Positions 32,426 to 41,839 of a DNA stretch of 64,000 nt are shown piece after piece. The position numbers were made by a program, and so were the translations under genes. Below the pieces are notes generated by a model that was given only the letters and a program-made list of their open reading frames with translations, was not told the DNA's origin and made no database searches. The DNA is from JABFRJ01 sp031374735. Lineage in GTDB: Bacteria; Pseudomonadota; Alphaproteobacteria; Rhizobiales; Hyphomicrobiaceae. How positions within the stretch are numbered: position 1 is the first letter of the stretch; each line of letters starts with the position of its first letter. The stretch covers positions 1 to 64,000 of the forward strand of contig JANMGQ010000182.1 in assembly GCA_031374735.1 (NCBI GenBank). Reading direction: 5' to 3'.

Positions 32426-33124
32426 ATGATCGACGCAGCCCTCCTCGAAAAACTGCGCGCCATTGACACGCCGACGATCTGCAATGCGCTTGAGATCGTT
32501 GCGCCCGAGCGGCGTCTGACGGGGTACACGGTCAAGCATCTGCATTGCCCGTTTCCCGATCTGCCGGCCATGGTCGGCTACGCCAAGACAGCCACGATCC
32601 GCTCGACGCATGTCAACGAGATCAGTGGCGCGAAAGCGCGCGAGCAGCGCGTGGCCTACTATGAGTACGTGGCCTCCGGCCCGCAGCCCGGAATCTCCAT
32701 CATCCAGGATCTCGATGGCGCCGACGTCGGCTACGGCGCCTTCTGGGGCGAGGTGCAATCGACCGTCCACAAGGCCCTCGGCCTGCAAGGCGTCGTAACC
32801 GATGGCTGCATCCGCGACATCCATATGTGGGCGCCGGGCTTCCAGGCGCTCGCAGGTTCCTATGCGCCGAGCCATGCGCATGTGCATCTGGCTGGCTTCG
32901 GCCAGCAGGTGCGCGTCGCTGGCATGTTGGTGCGATCAGGCGATCTGATCCATGCCGACCGGCATGGGGCAGTTGTAATCCCCGAAGCCGTTGCGGCCAA
33001 GATCCTGGCGGCTTGCGATCTGCTGACCCGCAAGGAAGCGGCGATCCTGGACGAGGCCAAGAAGCCTGGCTTCAATATCGCCAAGCTGAAGGCGGCTTTG
33101 ATGCGTCAGGACGAGATCCACTGA
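32426..33124 (+). CDS. RraA-like / HMG aldolase family protein
   Basis: A 232-residue protein of the RraA-like fold. Signs of the family are DTPTICNALE near the start, GYAKTATIRSTH, GVVTDGCIRDIHMWAPGFQALAGS in the middle and ADRHGAVVIPEAVAAKIL near the end. The conserved R and D of the GCIRD and ADRHG motifs are active-site residues in the aldolase branch (4-hydroxy-4-methyl-2-oxoglutarate aldolase). True RraA inhibits RNase E, but this longer type is usually enzymatic. Substrate is unknown. Start at 32426 has ACGGAGC upstream. Confidence 0.82.
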   Translation: MIDAALLEKLRAIDTPTICNALEIVAPERRLTGYTVKHLHCPFPDLPAMVGYAKTATIRSTHVNEISGAKAREQRVAYYEYVASGPQPGISIIQDLDGADVGYGAFWGEVQSTVHKALGLQGVVTDGCIRDIHMWAPGFQALAGSYAPSHAHVHLAGFGQQVRVAGMLVRSGDLIHADRHGAVVIPEAVAAKILAACDLLTRKEAAILDEAKKPGFNIAKLKAALMRQDEIH

Positions 33125-33199
33125 CGCGTTGCTGCCCCGTTTGCCGCGGCTGCACGGCGCGCTTGACCATCCGCCCTGTCGCTGCCACGGCGACAGGGC

Positions 33200-33874
33200 A
33201 TGATCATCCTCGCTTTCGATACCTGCCTCGGCGCCGTTTCGGCGGCAGTGAGCGTGCGCGGCCGCGTCACCAGCCGCTTCGAGCTGTGCCCGACCGGCCA
33301 TGCCGAGCGGCTGATGCCTGTTGTCGAGGCTGCGTTGGCTGATGCCGGGACGGCATTCGCGGATATTCAACGCATCGCGGTCACGCTTGGGCCGGGCGGG
33401 TTCACTGGCCTGCGCGTTGGCATCACGGCGGCCCGCGCCTTTGGCTTGGCGCTCGGTGTGCCGGTGGTTGGCCTGTCGAGCCTTGAAGTGCTGGCGCGTG
33501 GGGCGGCCGAGTCCATTGGTGCGACGCGTCTGATTGCGGCGGCGCCGGCCGGACGGGCCGGCGTCTATGCCCAGCTGTTCGAGGCGCATCCCTTTGTGGT
33601 TCTCGGTCCGCCACGCTTGATCGCCCCCGGCGAGCCAGTTCCGGAGTTCGCCGATGCGACGGCCATTGGTCCCGGCGCAGCACTTCTCGCGGGATGCGCT
33701 GCCAACATCGACATCGGACCAGAGGATCTGCAACCGGACGCGGCCATTTTGGCCCGCCTTGCCGCGGTGCTACCGGTCCTCGATATGGTTCGCCCGATTT
33801 ATCTGCGCGCCGCCGACGCCAAGCCTCAGATTGGCAAAGGGCTGGCGCGCGCCGTCGATTCACGGCAAACTTGA
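33200..33874 (+). CDS. tsaB: TsaB, tRNA threonylcarbamoyladenosine biosynthesis protein
   Basis: A 224-residue partner of TsaD and TsaE in making t6A37 of tRNAs that read ANN codons. The ASKHA-fold N-terminus MIILAFDTCLGAVSAAVSV and the VTLGPGGFTGLRVGITAARAFGLAL motif are diagnostic. rimI follows, the usual neighbour in alphaproteobacteria. Start is the ATG at 33200. tsaD and tsaE are not in the window. Confidence 0.95.
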   Translation: MIILAFDTCLGAVSAAVSVRGRVTSRFELCPTGHAERLMPVVEAALADAGTAFADIQRIAVTLGPGGFTGLRVGITAARAFGLALGVPVVGLSSLEVLARGAAESIGATRLIAAAPAGRAGVYAQLFEAHPFVVLGPPRLIAPGEPVPEFADATAIGPGAALLAGCAANIDIGPEDLQPDAAILARLAAVLPVLDMVRPIYLRAADAKPQIGKGLARAVDSRQT

Positions 33875-33940
33875 GATGGTGTTAGTCTGTGGCGCATGAT
33901 CCGGATCGGATTTTGCGCTGTTGGGGACGGAGCGACTGCG

Positions 33941-34417
33941 ATGAGCCTCCCGCGAGATTTGAAGACCGTCAGCGTCCTATGGGCCGGCGTCGACCACGCC
34001 GAAGACTTGGCCGGCTGCCATCGCACGCTGTTCACCGAAGGCTGGGACAAGGCCGCCTTCGAGGGGCTGCTGTCGCATCCAACTTCGACATCGCTCATTG
34101 CACGCCATGGCAACCCGCAGGAGACGATCGGTTTTATCGTCGGGCGATTGGCGGCGGATGAGGCTGAAATCCTGAGTTTCGGCGTGGTCAAAGACTGGCA
34201 ACGCCATGGCGTTGGCCGGCGCCTGATCGAAGGCATGGCGCGCGCCGCAAAGCGGGCCGAAGCCAAACGCATGTTCCTTGAGGTGGCCGGCGATAATCTG
34301 CCCGCCCTGGTGCTTTACAGCCGCATGGGCTTCAAAGAGGTCGGGCGACGTGCGGGATACTATGTGCGTAGTGGGCAGCCGGCCGTGGATGCTCTGATCC
34401 TGTCGCTCGCGCTTTAG
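33941..34417 (+). CDS. rimI: RimI-like ribosomal protein alanine N-acetyltransferase (GNAT)
   Basis: A 158-residue GNAT enzyme that acetylates the N-terminus of ribosomal protein S18. The acetyl-CoA motif VVKDWQRHGVGRRLIEGM and the RimI-type end LEVAGDNLPALVLYSRMGFKEVGRRAGYY are present. Location next to tsaB supports the call. I chose the ATG at 33941 because GGAG stands eight bases upstream; the ATG at 33896 would add 15 residues. Confidence 0.88.
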   Translation: MSLPRDLKTVSVLWAGVDHAEDLAGCHRTLFTEGWDKAAFEGLLSHPTSTSLIARHGNPQETIGFIVGRLAADEAEILSFGVVKDWQRHGVGRRLIEGMARAAKRAEAKRMFLEVAGDNLPALVLYSRMGFKEVGRRAGYYVRSGQPAVDALILSLAL

Positions 34418-34435
34418 ATCCCTCGCGGTGTCCCA

Positions 34436-34840
34436 ATGAGCGTGCTGGTGAACATTGACGTCCCAGACGTGAATGCCGGCATCGCTTTTTACACCGACGG
34501 CCTGGGCTTCACGTTGCATCGACGGCTCTTTAAGGGCGCAGTGGCGGAGCTTGAGCACGCTGGCGTCCGCATCTACCTCATCGTTGGGCCACCCGGGTCT
34601 ACGCCGGTCGCCGGGTCGCCCCTGCAACGCGACTACGCCGATCATTGGACACCCGTGCATCTGGACATCGCGGTGAAAGGCATCGCGAGCGCCCGGGATC
34701 GCGCGATCAATGCTGGCGCTCGCGCCGTTGGCCCTATCCGTGACACGGCTTTCGGATGCATCGTGCCATTACGGGATCCGTTCGGACACGGCTTGTGTTT
34801 GATTGAATTCAACGATCAAGGCTACGACGCAACGCCATAG
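34436..34840 (+). CDS. VOC (glyoxalase/bleomycin-resistance) family protein
   Basis: A 134-residue protein of two paired beta-alpha-beta-beta-beta modules. VNIDVPDVNAGIAFYTDGLGFTLHRRLF opens the first and VHLDIAVKGIASARDRAINAGAR the second; LRDPFGHGLCLIEF closes it. Likely metal ligands are His in PVHLDI and Glu in IEF. The family includes lyases, dioxygenases and resistance proteins, so function is not assigned. It begins 18 bases after rimI. Confidence 0.85.
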   Translation: MSVLVNIDVPDVNAGIAFYTDGLGFTLHRRLFKGAVAELEHAGVRIYLIVGPPGSTPVAGSPLQRDYADHWTPVHLDIAVKGIASARDRAINAGARAVGPIRDTAFGCIVPLRDPFGHGLCLIEFNDQGYDATP

Positions 34841-35032
34841 CCTGACGATCTCGCTGATTTCGCTGCGACATTCGCCCGAACACGTGCGTGTATCGGCCGT
34901 TGCAATCTATAGATATTCAGTTGACCCCTTCTCTTGGGCTTTGCAACACCCTAGATTGGTAGTGGGCGTCACGTGGCGTCCGCCGGTGCGCGCATGACCG
35001 GGTCACTCAACACATGCACGCGAGAGGTCTCT

Positions 35033-35974
35033 ATGACACGCCGCTTTTCCGTTGCCACTGCCGTGATCGCTGGCGTTGCCGCGGTCGGCCTGTTCGCCTC
35101 CCTCGCCGACGCACGGCCGGGCAAGGGCGGTAGCGTCGGCAGCCGTGGCTCGAACACATACTCCGCGCCCCCGGCAACCAACACGGCGCCTGGCGCTGCT
35201 GCGCCGATGCAGAAATCGATGACCCAGCCCGGTAGCATCGCAAAGCCAGGCGCCGCAGCCGGCGCAACGGCGGCCGCCGCGACCGCGGCACGCCCGAGCA
35301 TGATGCGCAATCTCTTGCTCGGCGGCCTTATGGGCGCGGGCCTCGCCATGATGTTCGGCTCCGGCACGTTTGCGAGCGTGATGGGCTTCCTCTTGCAGAC
35401 CCTGCTGATCGGCGGCCTGATCGCTCTTGCGGTCATGTTCTTCCGCAACCGCTTCAGCAAGCCGGCGCTCGCGACGGCAACGCCCGCCGCAGGCCCCAAT
35501 CCGCAACAGATGGCCATGGCGCGACAAGGCATGAACATGGGCGGCGGCGCAGCGCCAGCGCTCGTGCTTAACGACGTCGACTTCGGCGCGTTTGAACGTC
35601 TGCTCAGCGACGTGCAGCTCGCCTACGGTCACAGCGATCTGAAGGCACTCGAGACGCGCACGACACCGGAAATGCTCTCGTACTTCGCCCATGAACTCGA
35701 TGCCAACCGCCGCAATGGTGTGCGCAACGAGATCAGCGCGCCTAAGCTTCTGCAGGGTGATCTCTCGGAGGCGTGGCTGGAAGCCAACGACGAGTACGCC
35801 ACTGTCGCCATGCGCTACGAGTTGACCGACGCCACAGTCGAGATTGCCAGCGGCCGTGTGGTCGAGGGCAGCAAGACGGCACCGCAACAGGTCGTCGAAC
35901 TTTGGACGTTCCGCCGCCCGCGCAATGCCAACCCGGCCGCTTGGGAATTGAGCGCGATCCAGCAGTCGGCTTGA
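35033..35974 (+). CDS. Tim44-domain membrane-associated protein
   Basis: A 313-residue protein with a signal peptide or membrane anchor (residues 1-27), a Gly/Ala/Pro-rich linker, two hydrophobic segments (about 92-110 and 112-140, MRNLLLGGLMGAGLAMMFG and LLQTLLIGGLIALAVMFF) and a C-terminal Tim44-like domain (about 190-313). The C-terminal DFGAFERLLSDVQLAYGHSDLKALETRTTPEMLSYF is the domain signature. Bacterial members are thought to bind or stabilise membrane-associated partners; the mitochondrial relative is part of the import motor. No operon partner is visible. The ATG at 35033 follows GAGAGG. Confidence 0.85.
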   Translation: MTRRFSVATAVIAGVAAVGLFASLADARPGKGGSVGSRGSNTYSAPPATNTAPGAAAPMQKSMTQPGSIAKPGAAAGATAAAATAARPSMMRNLLLGGLMGAGLAMMFGSGTFASVMGFLLQTLLIGGLIALAVMFFRNRFSKPALATATPAAGPNPQQMAMARQGMNMGGGAAPALVLNDVDFGAFERLLSDVQLAYGHSDLKALETRTTPEMLSYFAHELDANRRNGVRNEISAPKLLQGDLSEAWLEANDEYATVAMRYELTDATVEIASGRVVEGSKTAPQQVVELWTFRRPRNANPAAWELSAIQQSA

Positions 35975-36246
35975 TTGGGTAGCCGCTTTTGATGATGAGG
36001 CTTGGAGCGCCGCGACATCCGTCGCGGCGCTTTTGCATGCGTTCTGACGGATCTCGCTGCGTGCCCTCTCCGCCACATGGCCGCACGATTACGAGCAGCC
36101 TCAACTGCATTTCGTTCACTCCTGAGCCGCAACGTCTTACGCGTTGAGAGCGCTTGAAATCTTTGGGTAGGGTTGTGCGGTACGGTTTGTGCGGCACGGC
36201 TCGTGCAAAGAGCAACCTTCAACAGGCCCTGATCGGAAATCTGCCA

Positions 36247-36549
36247 ATGTACCGCGTTTGCGTCCTTGCCCTTGCCGCCGCCGTCCTTGCTTTGCCAACG
36301 TCTGAAGCGCAGGCCCTTGGCGACCAATGCTATCGTGATGTCAAAGCCCAAGGCAGCGTGCAAAGCACGATGGGGGGCGCGCGCAGCGCCGCTATCGCAG
36401 CTTGGGAGGGTGCGGCTCAGCGCAAGCATGGCAACCGCTTCGCTGACTGGTACTACTCCGGCGATCGTTCAATCGATTGCTCGTGGGACGCATCGGCCAC
36501 ACGTATTCGCTGTGTTGCGGTTGCGCTGCCGTGCGGTCGGAAGCGTTAA
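36247..36549 (+). CDS. Small exported four-cysteine protein
   Basis: A 100-residue protein with a signal peptide ending near SEAQA, then a mature part of about 78 residues. Cysteines stand in DQCYRD, IDCSWD, RCVAV and LPCGRK and may form two disulfides. The mature N-terminal half AAIAAWEGAAQRKHGNRFADWYYS is helical. I do not recognise the family. The ATG at 36247 opens the signal sequence; a 90-base open extension upstream is probably untranslated. Confidence 0.6.
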   Translation: MYRVCVLALAAAVLALPTSEAQALGDQCYRDVKAQGSVQSTMGGARSAAIAAWEGAAQRKHGNRFADWYYSGDRSIDCSWDASATRIRCVAVALPCGRKR

Positions 36550-36585
36550 TACCAGCGGCCAAATATGTGACTGAGCAACCATCAT

Positions 36586-36737
36586 CGTCATCCTGGAATA
36601 CCTGTCGCGCCGAGGCGCGGCAGCAGGCATATCCGGGATCTTTACCTGGCGCTTTAGGGCACTTTGGCCATGCGGATAGGGGTCAAGATCCCGGATATGC
36701 GACCGCGCACACAGCGCGATCGCATTCCGGGATGACG
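36586..36737. repeat. Dispersed palindromic repeat with CGTCATCC...GGATGACG ends
   Basis: The left end CGTCATCCTGGAAT and right end ATTCCGGGATGACG are inverted copies. Inside are further stems (CGCGCCGAGGCGCGG and GATCCCGGATATGCGACCGCG). Ends match those near 12.0 and 48.2 kb. It fills the 240-base gap before the alpha/beta hydrolase gene. Confidence 0.8.
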
Positions 36738-36789
36738 CCGTTGGATGTGATAAGCTAGAAATTCAGCCCGCCAGCACAACTCACCTCGG

Positions 36790-37785
36790 TCACGACCACG
36801 TGGCGATCACAGACCTTGCTGCTGCTACGAGCGCCAGCGGCTGATCTGCCATGACGTGGTGGTGCGCCTCGGGAATTTCGATGAACAGCGTGTCCATCGG
36901 CGCGATCTGCTTGACGTAGTCGATCACCTCAGCCTGGAACAACGACGATTTTCCGCCCCAGAGTGTCGCCATCGGGCAGCGCGCGTGCGTCAGGTCTTCA
37001 GCACCCTCCGAACGGGTCAGGCGCGACCACATGAACGGGTCGAACTTCCAAGTCCAACCCTCGCTGCCGTCGGCAGCCTTGACACGGCGCAGCGATGATC
37101 GCGCGATGAAATCGACGATGTAGAAGTTCTCGCACGGCTGGTTCGGCGAGAAGCGGAAGCGCGACAGTGCCTCGGCTTCGCTGGCGTAGATGCGCGTCTC
37201 GCGCGGCGGGGCCTGCGCCTTGCGGTTGGCGTCGCGCGCTTTGCGCTGCTCGGGCGACAGCACGGGGCTGTCGAGGATCATCATGCCGGCGAAGCGGTCG
37301 CCCAGGGTGCGCGCGCAGCGCATGGTTGGAAAGCTGCCGAACGAGTGCGACAGCACGATCGGTTTCGTCGGCCCATCGAACACCCCCGTTGCCTCAGCCA
37401 CCGCCATCATTTCTTCGACGTAGGTGTCGATGCTGTAGCTCGGGCGCCAGTCGGATGCACCCATGCCGGACCAGGACAGGGCGGCGACGCGGTGGGTCGC
37501 AGAAAAGAATGGTGCGATGAAGCTCCACCAGTCCGCATGCGCCATACCACCATGCAGCAACAGCAGGCCGGGCGCGCCGACCTTGCCCCAGGTCAGCACC
37601 TCGATGCCGGCCCCAGCCACATCCATGCGGCTGCGTTCCGGCCCATCGGCGATGGCGCGATCGAACCATGCGGGTGCTGGCGGGCGCGCGCCATTGAATG
37701 TGGCCAGCATCGACGATGGCTCAGGCTTGCTCGCCTGTGCAGCGGTCGGCTGAGCAACGCTTGGCGCGGTCCGGTTCGTCGCCAT
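36790..37785 (-). CDS. Alpha/beta hydrolase
   Basis: A 331-residue alpha/beta-fold hydrolase. The oxyanion motif LLLLHGGMAHADWW, the nucleophile elbow LSHSFGSF (Ser in S-H-S-F-G), a likely acid near MATLWGGKSS and the catalytic His in EAHHHVMADQP are all seen. The first 45 residues are low-complexity and may be flexible. Substrate is unknown. The ATG at 37785 was preferred to one at 37857. The gene is 123 bases downstream of the helicase gene on the same strand. Confidence 0.82.
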   Translation of the reverse strand: MATNRTAPSVAQPTAAQASKPEPSSMLATFNGARPPAPAWFDRAIADGPERSRMDVAGAGIEVLTWGKVGAPGLLLLHGGMAHADWWSFIAPFFSATHRVAALSWSGMGASDWRPSYSIDTYVEEMMAVAEATGVFDGPTKPIVLSHSFGSFPTMRCARTLGDRFAGMMILDSPVLSPEQRKARDANRKAQAPPRETRIYASEAEALSRFRFSPNQPCENFYIVDFIARSSLRRVKAADGSEGWTWKFDPFMWSRLTRSEGAEDLTHARCPMATLWGGKSSLFQAEVIDYVKQIAPMDTLFIEIPEAHHHVMADQPLALVAAARSVIATWS

Positions 37786-37908
37786 GATGCCGGCTCCGTG
37801 ATCTTCATCTGCCCGTGAACTACACCCGTGACATACACCCACCCCGGGGCGCCACACGTCGTCATATCGCCGCGTCTGTGGTACATGAGCGAGCTTCGAA
37901 AAGAGCTT

Positions 37909-40416
37909 CTAGTCGCTCGCCTCCCGGATCAATTCCTCAGCCGCCGCGCGCAGAATATCCTCCCGCGCGCCGCCGCCATAAACACTCTCACGGCCCATCT
38001 CAAGCAGCACCGGGATCGACAGCGGTGACACGTGATTGAGCATCATGTGGCGGATCTTGCCCGCCCCTTGGATGCGCCGCAGAAAGTCGCCGAGCCGGGA
38101 AACATCGAGCAGACCGCTGGCGCAGTCGGCCCACGCCGCTTCGAGTAGGATGTGGTTCGGCTCATGCTTGCGCAGCACGTCGTAGATGAGGTCCGACGAC
38201 ACCGTGATCTGCCGGCCGCTTTTTTCCTTGCCCGGATGGCGGCGCTCGATCAGCCCAGCAATGACGGCGCAATAGCGAAACGTGCGCTTCATCAGGCTCG
38301 TCTCAGCGAGCCAGGCCTCGAGATCGTCGCCGAGCATGTCCTGGTCGAACAGCTTCGCGAGGTTCATTCGACCACTCGACGCGAGCGCGTTCATGTCGCC
38401 CAAGCCCCAGATGGCGAGGGCATAATCGTTGCACACAAAGCCGAGCGGCTTGCCGCCGATACGGTCGAGCCGCCGCGTCAGCAGCATCGCGAGCGTGTGG
38501 TGCACGAGCCGCCCCTCAAAGGGGTAGACGACCATAAAATGCTTGTCCGCGCGCGGGAACGTTTCGACCAGCACTTCGCCGGGCTGCGGAATGACGGAGC
38601 GCTTGGCCTGCAAGTCCAGCCATTCGGCAACCGGCACCGGCAGGCGCGACCCGCGATCCGGCGCCGCGATCATCGCGCGCACGCGTTCGGCCAGATGCGT
38701 CGAGAGTGGAAACTTGCCGCCTTGGTAGGTCGGGATCTTCGGCTCTTTGCTCGCGGAGCGCGACACGAAGGCGTCCGTGTCGATCAACGCCTCAAAGCGG
38801 AAGATCTCGCCGGCAAAGGCAAACGTGTCGCCCGGCGACAGCTGCTCGATAAACCACTCCTCCAACTCGCCGAGCACGCGGCCACCGGCATACGTCGCCT
38901 TGCCCGTTGAGCTTCGGCGCGGGCGCGCGAGCCGGACTTTGATCATCGGCGCCTCGATGATGGTGCCCACATTCATACGATAGGGTTGCGCGAGTCTCGG
39001 GTGCGCGAGGCGCAGATGCCCGTCCTCGGTCTCGCGCAGACGCGCAAAGCGCTCATAGGCCTTGAGCGCGTAGCCCCCGGTCGCCACAAACTGTACGAGT
39101 CGATCGAATGTCTCGCGCGGCAAACCAGCATAAGGCGCGGCGGAGCACACCTCGGCGTAGAGATCATCCGGCTTGAACGGCCCAGCACACGCCCGCCCCC
39201 ACACATGCTGCGCCAGCACATCGAGCGCGCCGGTGCGCGATTGCACGGCGTCTTGTGCGCCAGCAGCCGCTGCCTCCAGCGCCGCCCGGCATTCCAGCAC
39301 CTCAAACCGGTTCGACGGCACCAGGATCGCGCGTGAGGGCTCATCGAGCCGGTGGTTGGCACGGCCGACACGCTGGATGAGGCGACTTGCGCCTTTCGGT
39401 GCACCGATGTTGATGACTAGATCGACATCGCCCCAGTCGATGCCGAGATCGAGCGTGGAGGTGGCAACAACGGCCCTGAGTTTGCCCGCGGCCATCGCAG
39501 CCTCGACCTTGCGGCGCTGGGCAACATCGAGCGAGCCGTGATGTAGCGCGATCGGCAGCGTATCCTCGTTGAGCCGCCAGAGTTCCTGGAACACCAACTC
39601 TGCCTGGCTGCGCGTGTTGACGAACAGCAATGCAAGGCGCGCTGACTTGAGGATCTCGTACACGGCCGGCATGGCGTACTTGGTCGTATGACTGGCCCAG
39701 GGCAGCGGTTCGTCCGTCTCCAGAATGGTGATGTTGGGGGCAGCGCCGCCACCCACCTGCACGAGATCGCCAAGCTGTATGGCTGCCGTATCGCTGCGCT
39801 GCGCCTCGACGTAAGCGCGCAATTCCGTTGGCCGCGCGACCGTCGCCGAGAGGCCCGTGATGGCGAGGTCTGGCGCCAGTGCACGCAATCGCGCGAGGCC
39901 AAGGGCCAACAAATCGCCCCGCTTTGAGGCCGCCAGCGAATGCAACTCATCCAGCACCACGCGCTTCAAGCCGCGAAACGTGTGGTGCGCATCTTCGTGG
40001 CTGATCATCAGTGCGACCTGCTCGGGCGTGGTCAGCAGCATCTGGGGCGGGCGCAGACGTTGGCGCTGCTTCTTGCTCTGCGGCGTATCGCCGGTGCGGG
40101 TCTCGATGGTGACGCCAAGCCCCATCTCCGAGACCGGCGTCATGAGATTGCGCTGCACATCGGTCGCCAGCGCCTTCAGCGGCGAGATGTAGAGTGTGTG
40201 CAGTTCGTCTGCCGGCGCGCCGGCGTCGAGCGCAACGAGGCTCGGCAAAAATCCCGCAAGCGTCTTGCCGGCTCCTGTTGGCGCGATCAGCAAGGTCGAG
40301 CGCCCCTCGGCCGCTTTCTGCAACATGGCCAGCTGATGCGGACGCGCCGCCCAACCACGCGTGGCAAACCAATCGCGAAAACGTTTGGGCAACACCTCTT
40401 TGCGGCGCACTGCCAT
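37909..40416 (-). CDS. lhr: Lhr-type DEXH-box helicase (ligase-associated DNA damage response)
   Basis: An 835-residue superfamily 2 helicase. Motif I APTGAGKTLAGFLP, motif II VLDELH, and motif VI RLIQRVGRANHR are complete, and the C-terminal DUF1998-like region ends GRESVYGGGAREDILRAAAEELI. This form belongs to the family seen beside an ATP-dependent ligase, an exonuclease and a metallophosphoesterase (PdeM) in a DNA repair module; none of these is adjacent here. It acts on DNA in the cytoplasm. Start at 40416 is upstream of KRFRDWFATRGW. Confidence 0.9.
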   Translation of the reverse strand: MAVRRKEVLPKRFRDWFATRGWAARPHQLAMLQKAAEGRSTLLIAPTGAGKTLAGFLPSLVALDAGAPADELHTLYISPLKALATDVQRNLMTPVSEMGLGVTIETRTGDTPQSKKQRQRLRPPQMLLTTPEQVALMISHEDAHHTFRGLKRVVLDELHSLAASKRGDLLALGLARLRALAPDLAITGLSATVARPTELRAYVEAQRSDTAAIQLGDLVQVGGGAAPNITILETDEPLPWASHTTKYAMPAVYEILKSARLALLFVNTRSQAELVFQELWRLNEDTLPIALHHGSLDVAQRRKVEAAMAAGKLRAVVATSTLDLGIDWGDVDLVINIGAPKGASRLIQRVGRANHRLDEPSRAILVPSNRFEVLECRAALEAAAAGAQDAVQSRTGALDVLAQHVWGRACAGPFKPDDLYAEVCSAAPYAGLPRETFDRLVQFVATGGYALKAYERFARLRETEDGHLRLAHPRLAQPYRMNVGTIIEAPMIKVRLARPRRSSTGKATYAGGRVLGELEEWFIEQLSPGDTFAFAGEIFRFEALIDTDAFVSRSASKEPKIPTYQGGKFPLSTHLAERVRAMIAAPDRGSRLPVPVAEWLDLQAKRSVIPQPGEVLVETFPRADKHFMVVYPFEGRLVHHTLAMLLTRRLDRIGGKPLGFVCNDYALAIWGLGDMNALASSGRMNLAKLFDQDMLGDDLEAWLAETSLMKRTFRYCAVIAGLIERRHPGKEKSGRQITVSSDLIYDVLRKHEPNHILLEAAWADCASGLLDVSRLGDFLRRIQGAGKIRHMMLNHVSPLSIPVLLEMGRESVYGGGAREDILRAAAEELIREASD

Positions 40417-40444
40417 TCGGCCTAGGCTTCCTCATCCGGCGTCA

Positions 40445-40473
40445 TGATCCACCGACCAGCAGGTGCCGTAAAA
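40445..40473 (+). promoter_or_regulatory. Putative ECF (RpoE-ChrR type) promoter
   Basis: TGATCC at 40445-40450 and TAAAA at 40469-40473 are separated by 18 bases, which fits the Rhodobacter RpoE (ECF11) pattern as I recall it (TGATCC-N18-TAA). It lies about 25 bases before the ATG of the FAD oxidoreductase. The downstream genes are of the kind controlled by RpoE-ChrR in the singlet-oxygen response. Confidence 0.6.
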
Positions 40474-40498
40474 CTCCGCAGGTGGGAAGGACGTTAAG

Positions 40499-41839
40499 AT
40501 GCAGCGCATGAAGATCGCGGTGGCTGGCTCAGGGATTTCCGGCTTATCGACCGCGTGGCTGCTGTCACAGAACCACGACGTCACGGTGTTCGAGCGCGAT
40601 GGCCGTCTCGGCGGACACTCCAACACCGTAGACGTCGACGCGCCCGAGGGCAAAGTCCCTGTCGACACCGGGTTTATTGTTTACAACACAGCCAGCTACC
40701 CGAACCTGATCGCGCTGTTTGCCCATCTCGGCGTTGAGACGGCCGCGACAAAGATGGGTTTCGGCGTCTCCCTCAACGGCGGCGCATACGAGTACTCCGG
40801 CGGCTCGGGCGCGCGCGGGCTGTTCGGGCAGCCGTCCAACCTGGTCAATCCCGCCCATTGGCAGATGGTGCGCGATATCCTGCGCTTTTTCCGCGAGGCT
40901 GAAGCGCTGGTTCACGATGATGCCGATCCGCATGTCTCCCTTGGTGACTGGCTGGCCGCGCGCAACTATTCGCGGCCGTTCATCGACAATCACATTCTGC
41001 CGATGGCAGCTGCCATCTGGTCCGCGCCGACCGCCGCGCTGATGGCGTTTCCGGCCGTCGCATTTGCAAAATTCTTCGCCAATCATGGCCTCCTACAGGT
41101 GCGCAATCGCCCGCAGTGGCGCACGATCGTGGGCGGCAGCCGCGCCTACGTGCGCAAGCTCAAAGAGGCAATCCGGGGCGATATCCAAACCAGCGTCGGC
41201 GTCCGCTCGGTCAATCGACGGCCCCGTGGCGTCGACCTCACGCTCGATGATGGCAGTGTGCGCCGCTTCGACCACCTCGTCGTCGCGGCGCATGCCGACG
41301 ACGCGCTGGCGATGTTGAGCGATGCGAGTGCGGAGGAGCGAAACCTGCTCTCGGCCTTCACGTATCAACCGAACACGGCCGTGTTGCACCGTGACACTGG
41401 CCTGATGCCAAAGCGGCGTGCGGTGTGGTCGTGTTGGAACTATGTCGGCCTTGCCGGATCTGACCAACTCTGCGTGAGTTACTGGATGAACGCCCTGCAG
41501 CCACTGCCGACGCGCACGGACTTCTTCGTGACCTTGAACCCGCCGCGCGATCCAGCCCCTGGGACCGAAACCGCGCGATTTGATTACGCGCATCCCGTCT
41601 TTGACGCACGCGCGCTTCAGGCTCAGCGCGATTTGTGGCTGCTGCAGGGGCAACGCCGCACGTGGTTCGCCGGCAGCTATTTCGGCTCAGGTTTCCACGA
41701 GGACGGCTTGCAGGCTGGCCTGTGGGTGGCGGAGCAACTGGGTGGCCATAAACGGCCCTGGTCGGTGGCCAATGAGTCTGCCCGCATTTATCTCGGCGTG
41801 CCCGTCACGGCGCGTCCATTTGCACAGGTGGCGGAATGA
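40499..41839 (+). CDS. FAD-dependent oxidoreductase (COG2907 amine-oxidase fold)
   Basis: A 446-residue flavoprotein with the dinucleotide-binding fold IAVAGSGISGLSTAWLLSQNHDVTVFERDGRLGGHSNTV. The rest fits COG2907 (predicted NAD/FAD-binding, amine-oxidase type): FIVYNTASYPNLIALFAHLGVETAATKMGFGVSL, VVAAHADDALAML, FAGSYFGSGFHEDGL. It is the first gene of a run of four; the next starts four bases before its stop. Homologues belong to the alphaproteobacterial singlet-oxygen response and, in Rhodobacter, to furan fatty acid formation; the exact role here is inferred. Confidence 0.85.
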   Translation: MQRMKIAVAGSGISGLSTAWLLSQNHDVTVFERDGRLGGHSNTVDVDAPEGKVPVDTGFIVYNTASYPNLIALFAHLGVETAATKMGFGVSLNGGAYEYSGGSGARGLFGQPSNLVNPAHWQMVRDILRFFREAEALVHDDADPHVSLGDWLAARNYSRPFIDNHILPMAAAIWSAPTAALMAFPAVAFAKFFANHGLLQVRNRPQWRTIVGGSRAYVRKLKEAIRGDIQTSVGVRSVNRRPRGVDLTLDDGSVRRFDHLVVAAHADDALAMLSDASAEERNLLSAFTYQPNTAVLHRDTGLMPKRRAVWSCWNYVGLAGSDQLCVSYWMNALQPLPTRTDFFVTLNPPRDPAPGTETARFDYAHPVFDARALQAQRDLWLLQGQRRTWFAGSYFGSGFHEDGLQAGLWVAEQLGGHKRPWSVANESARIYLGVPVTARPFAQVAE

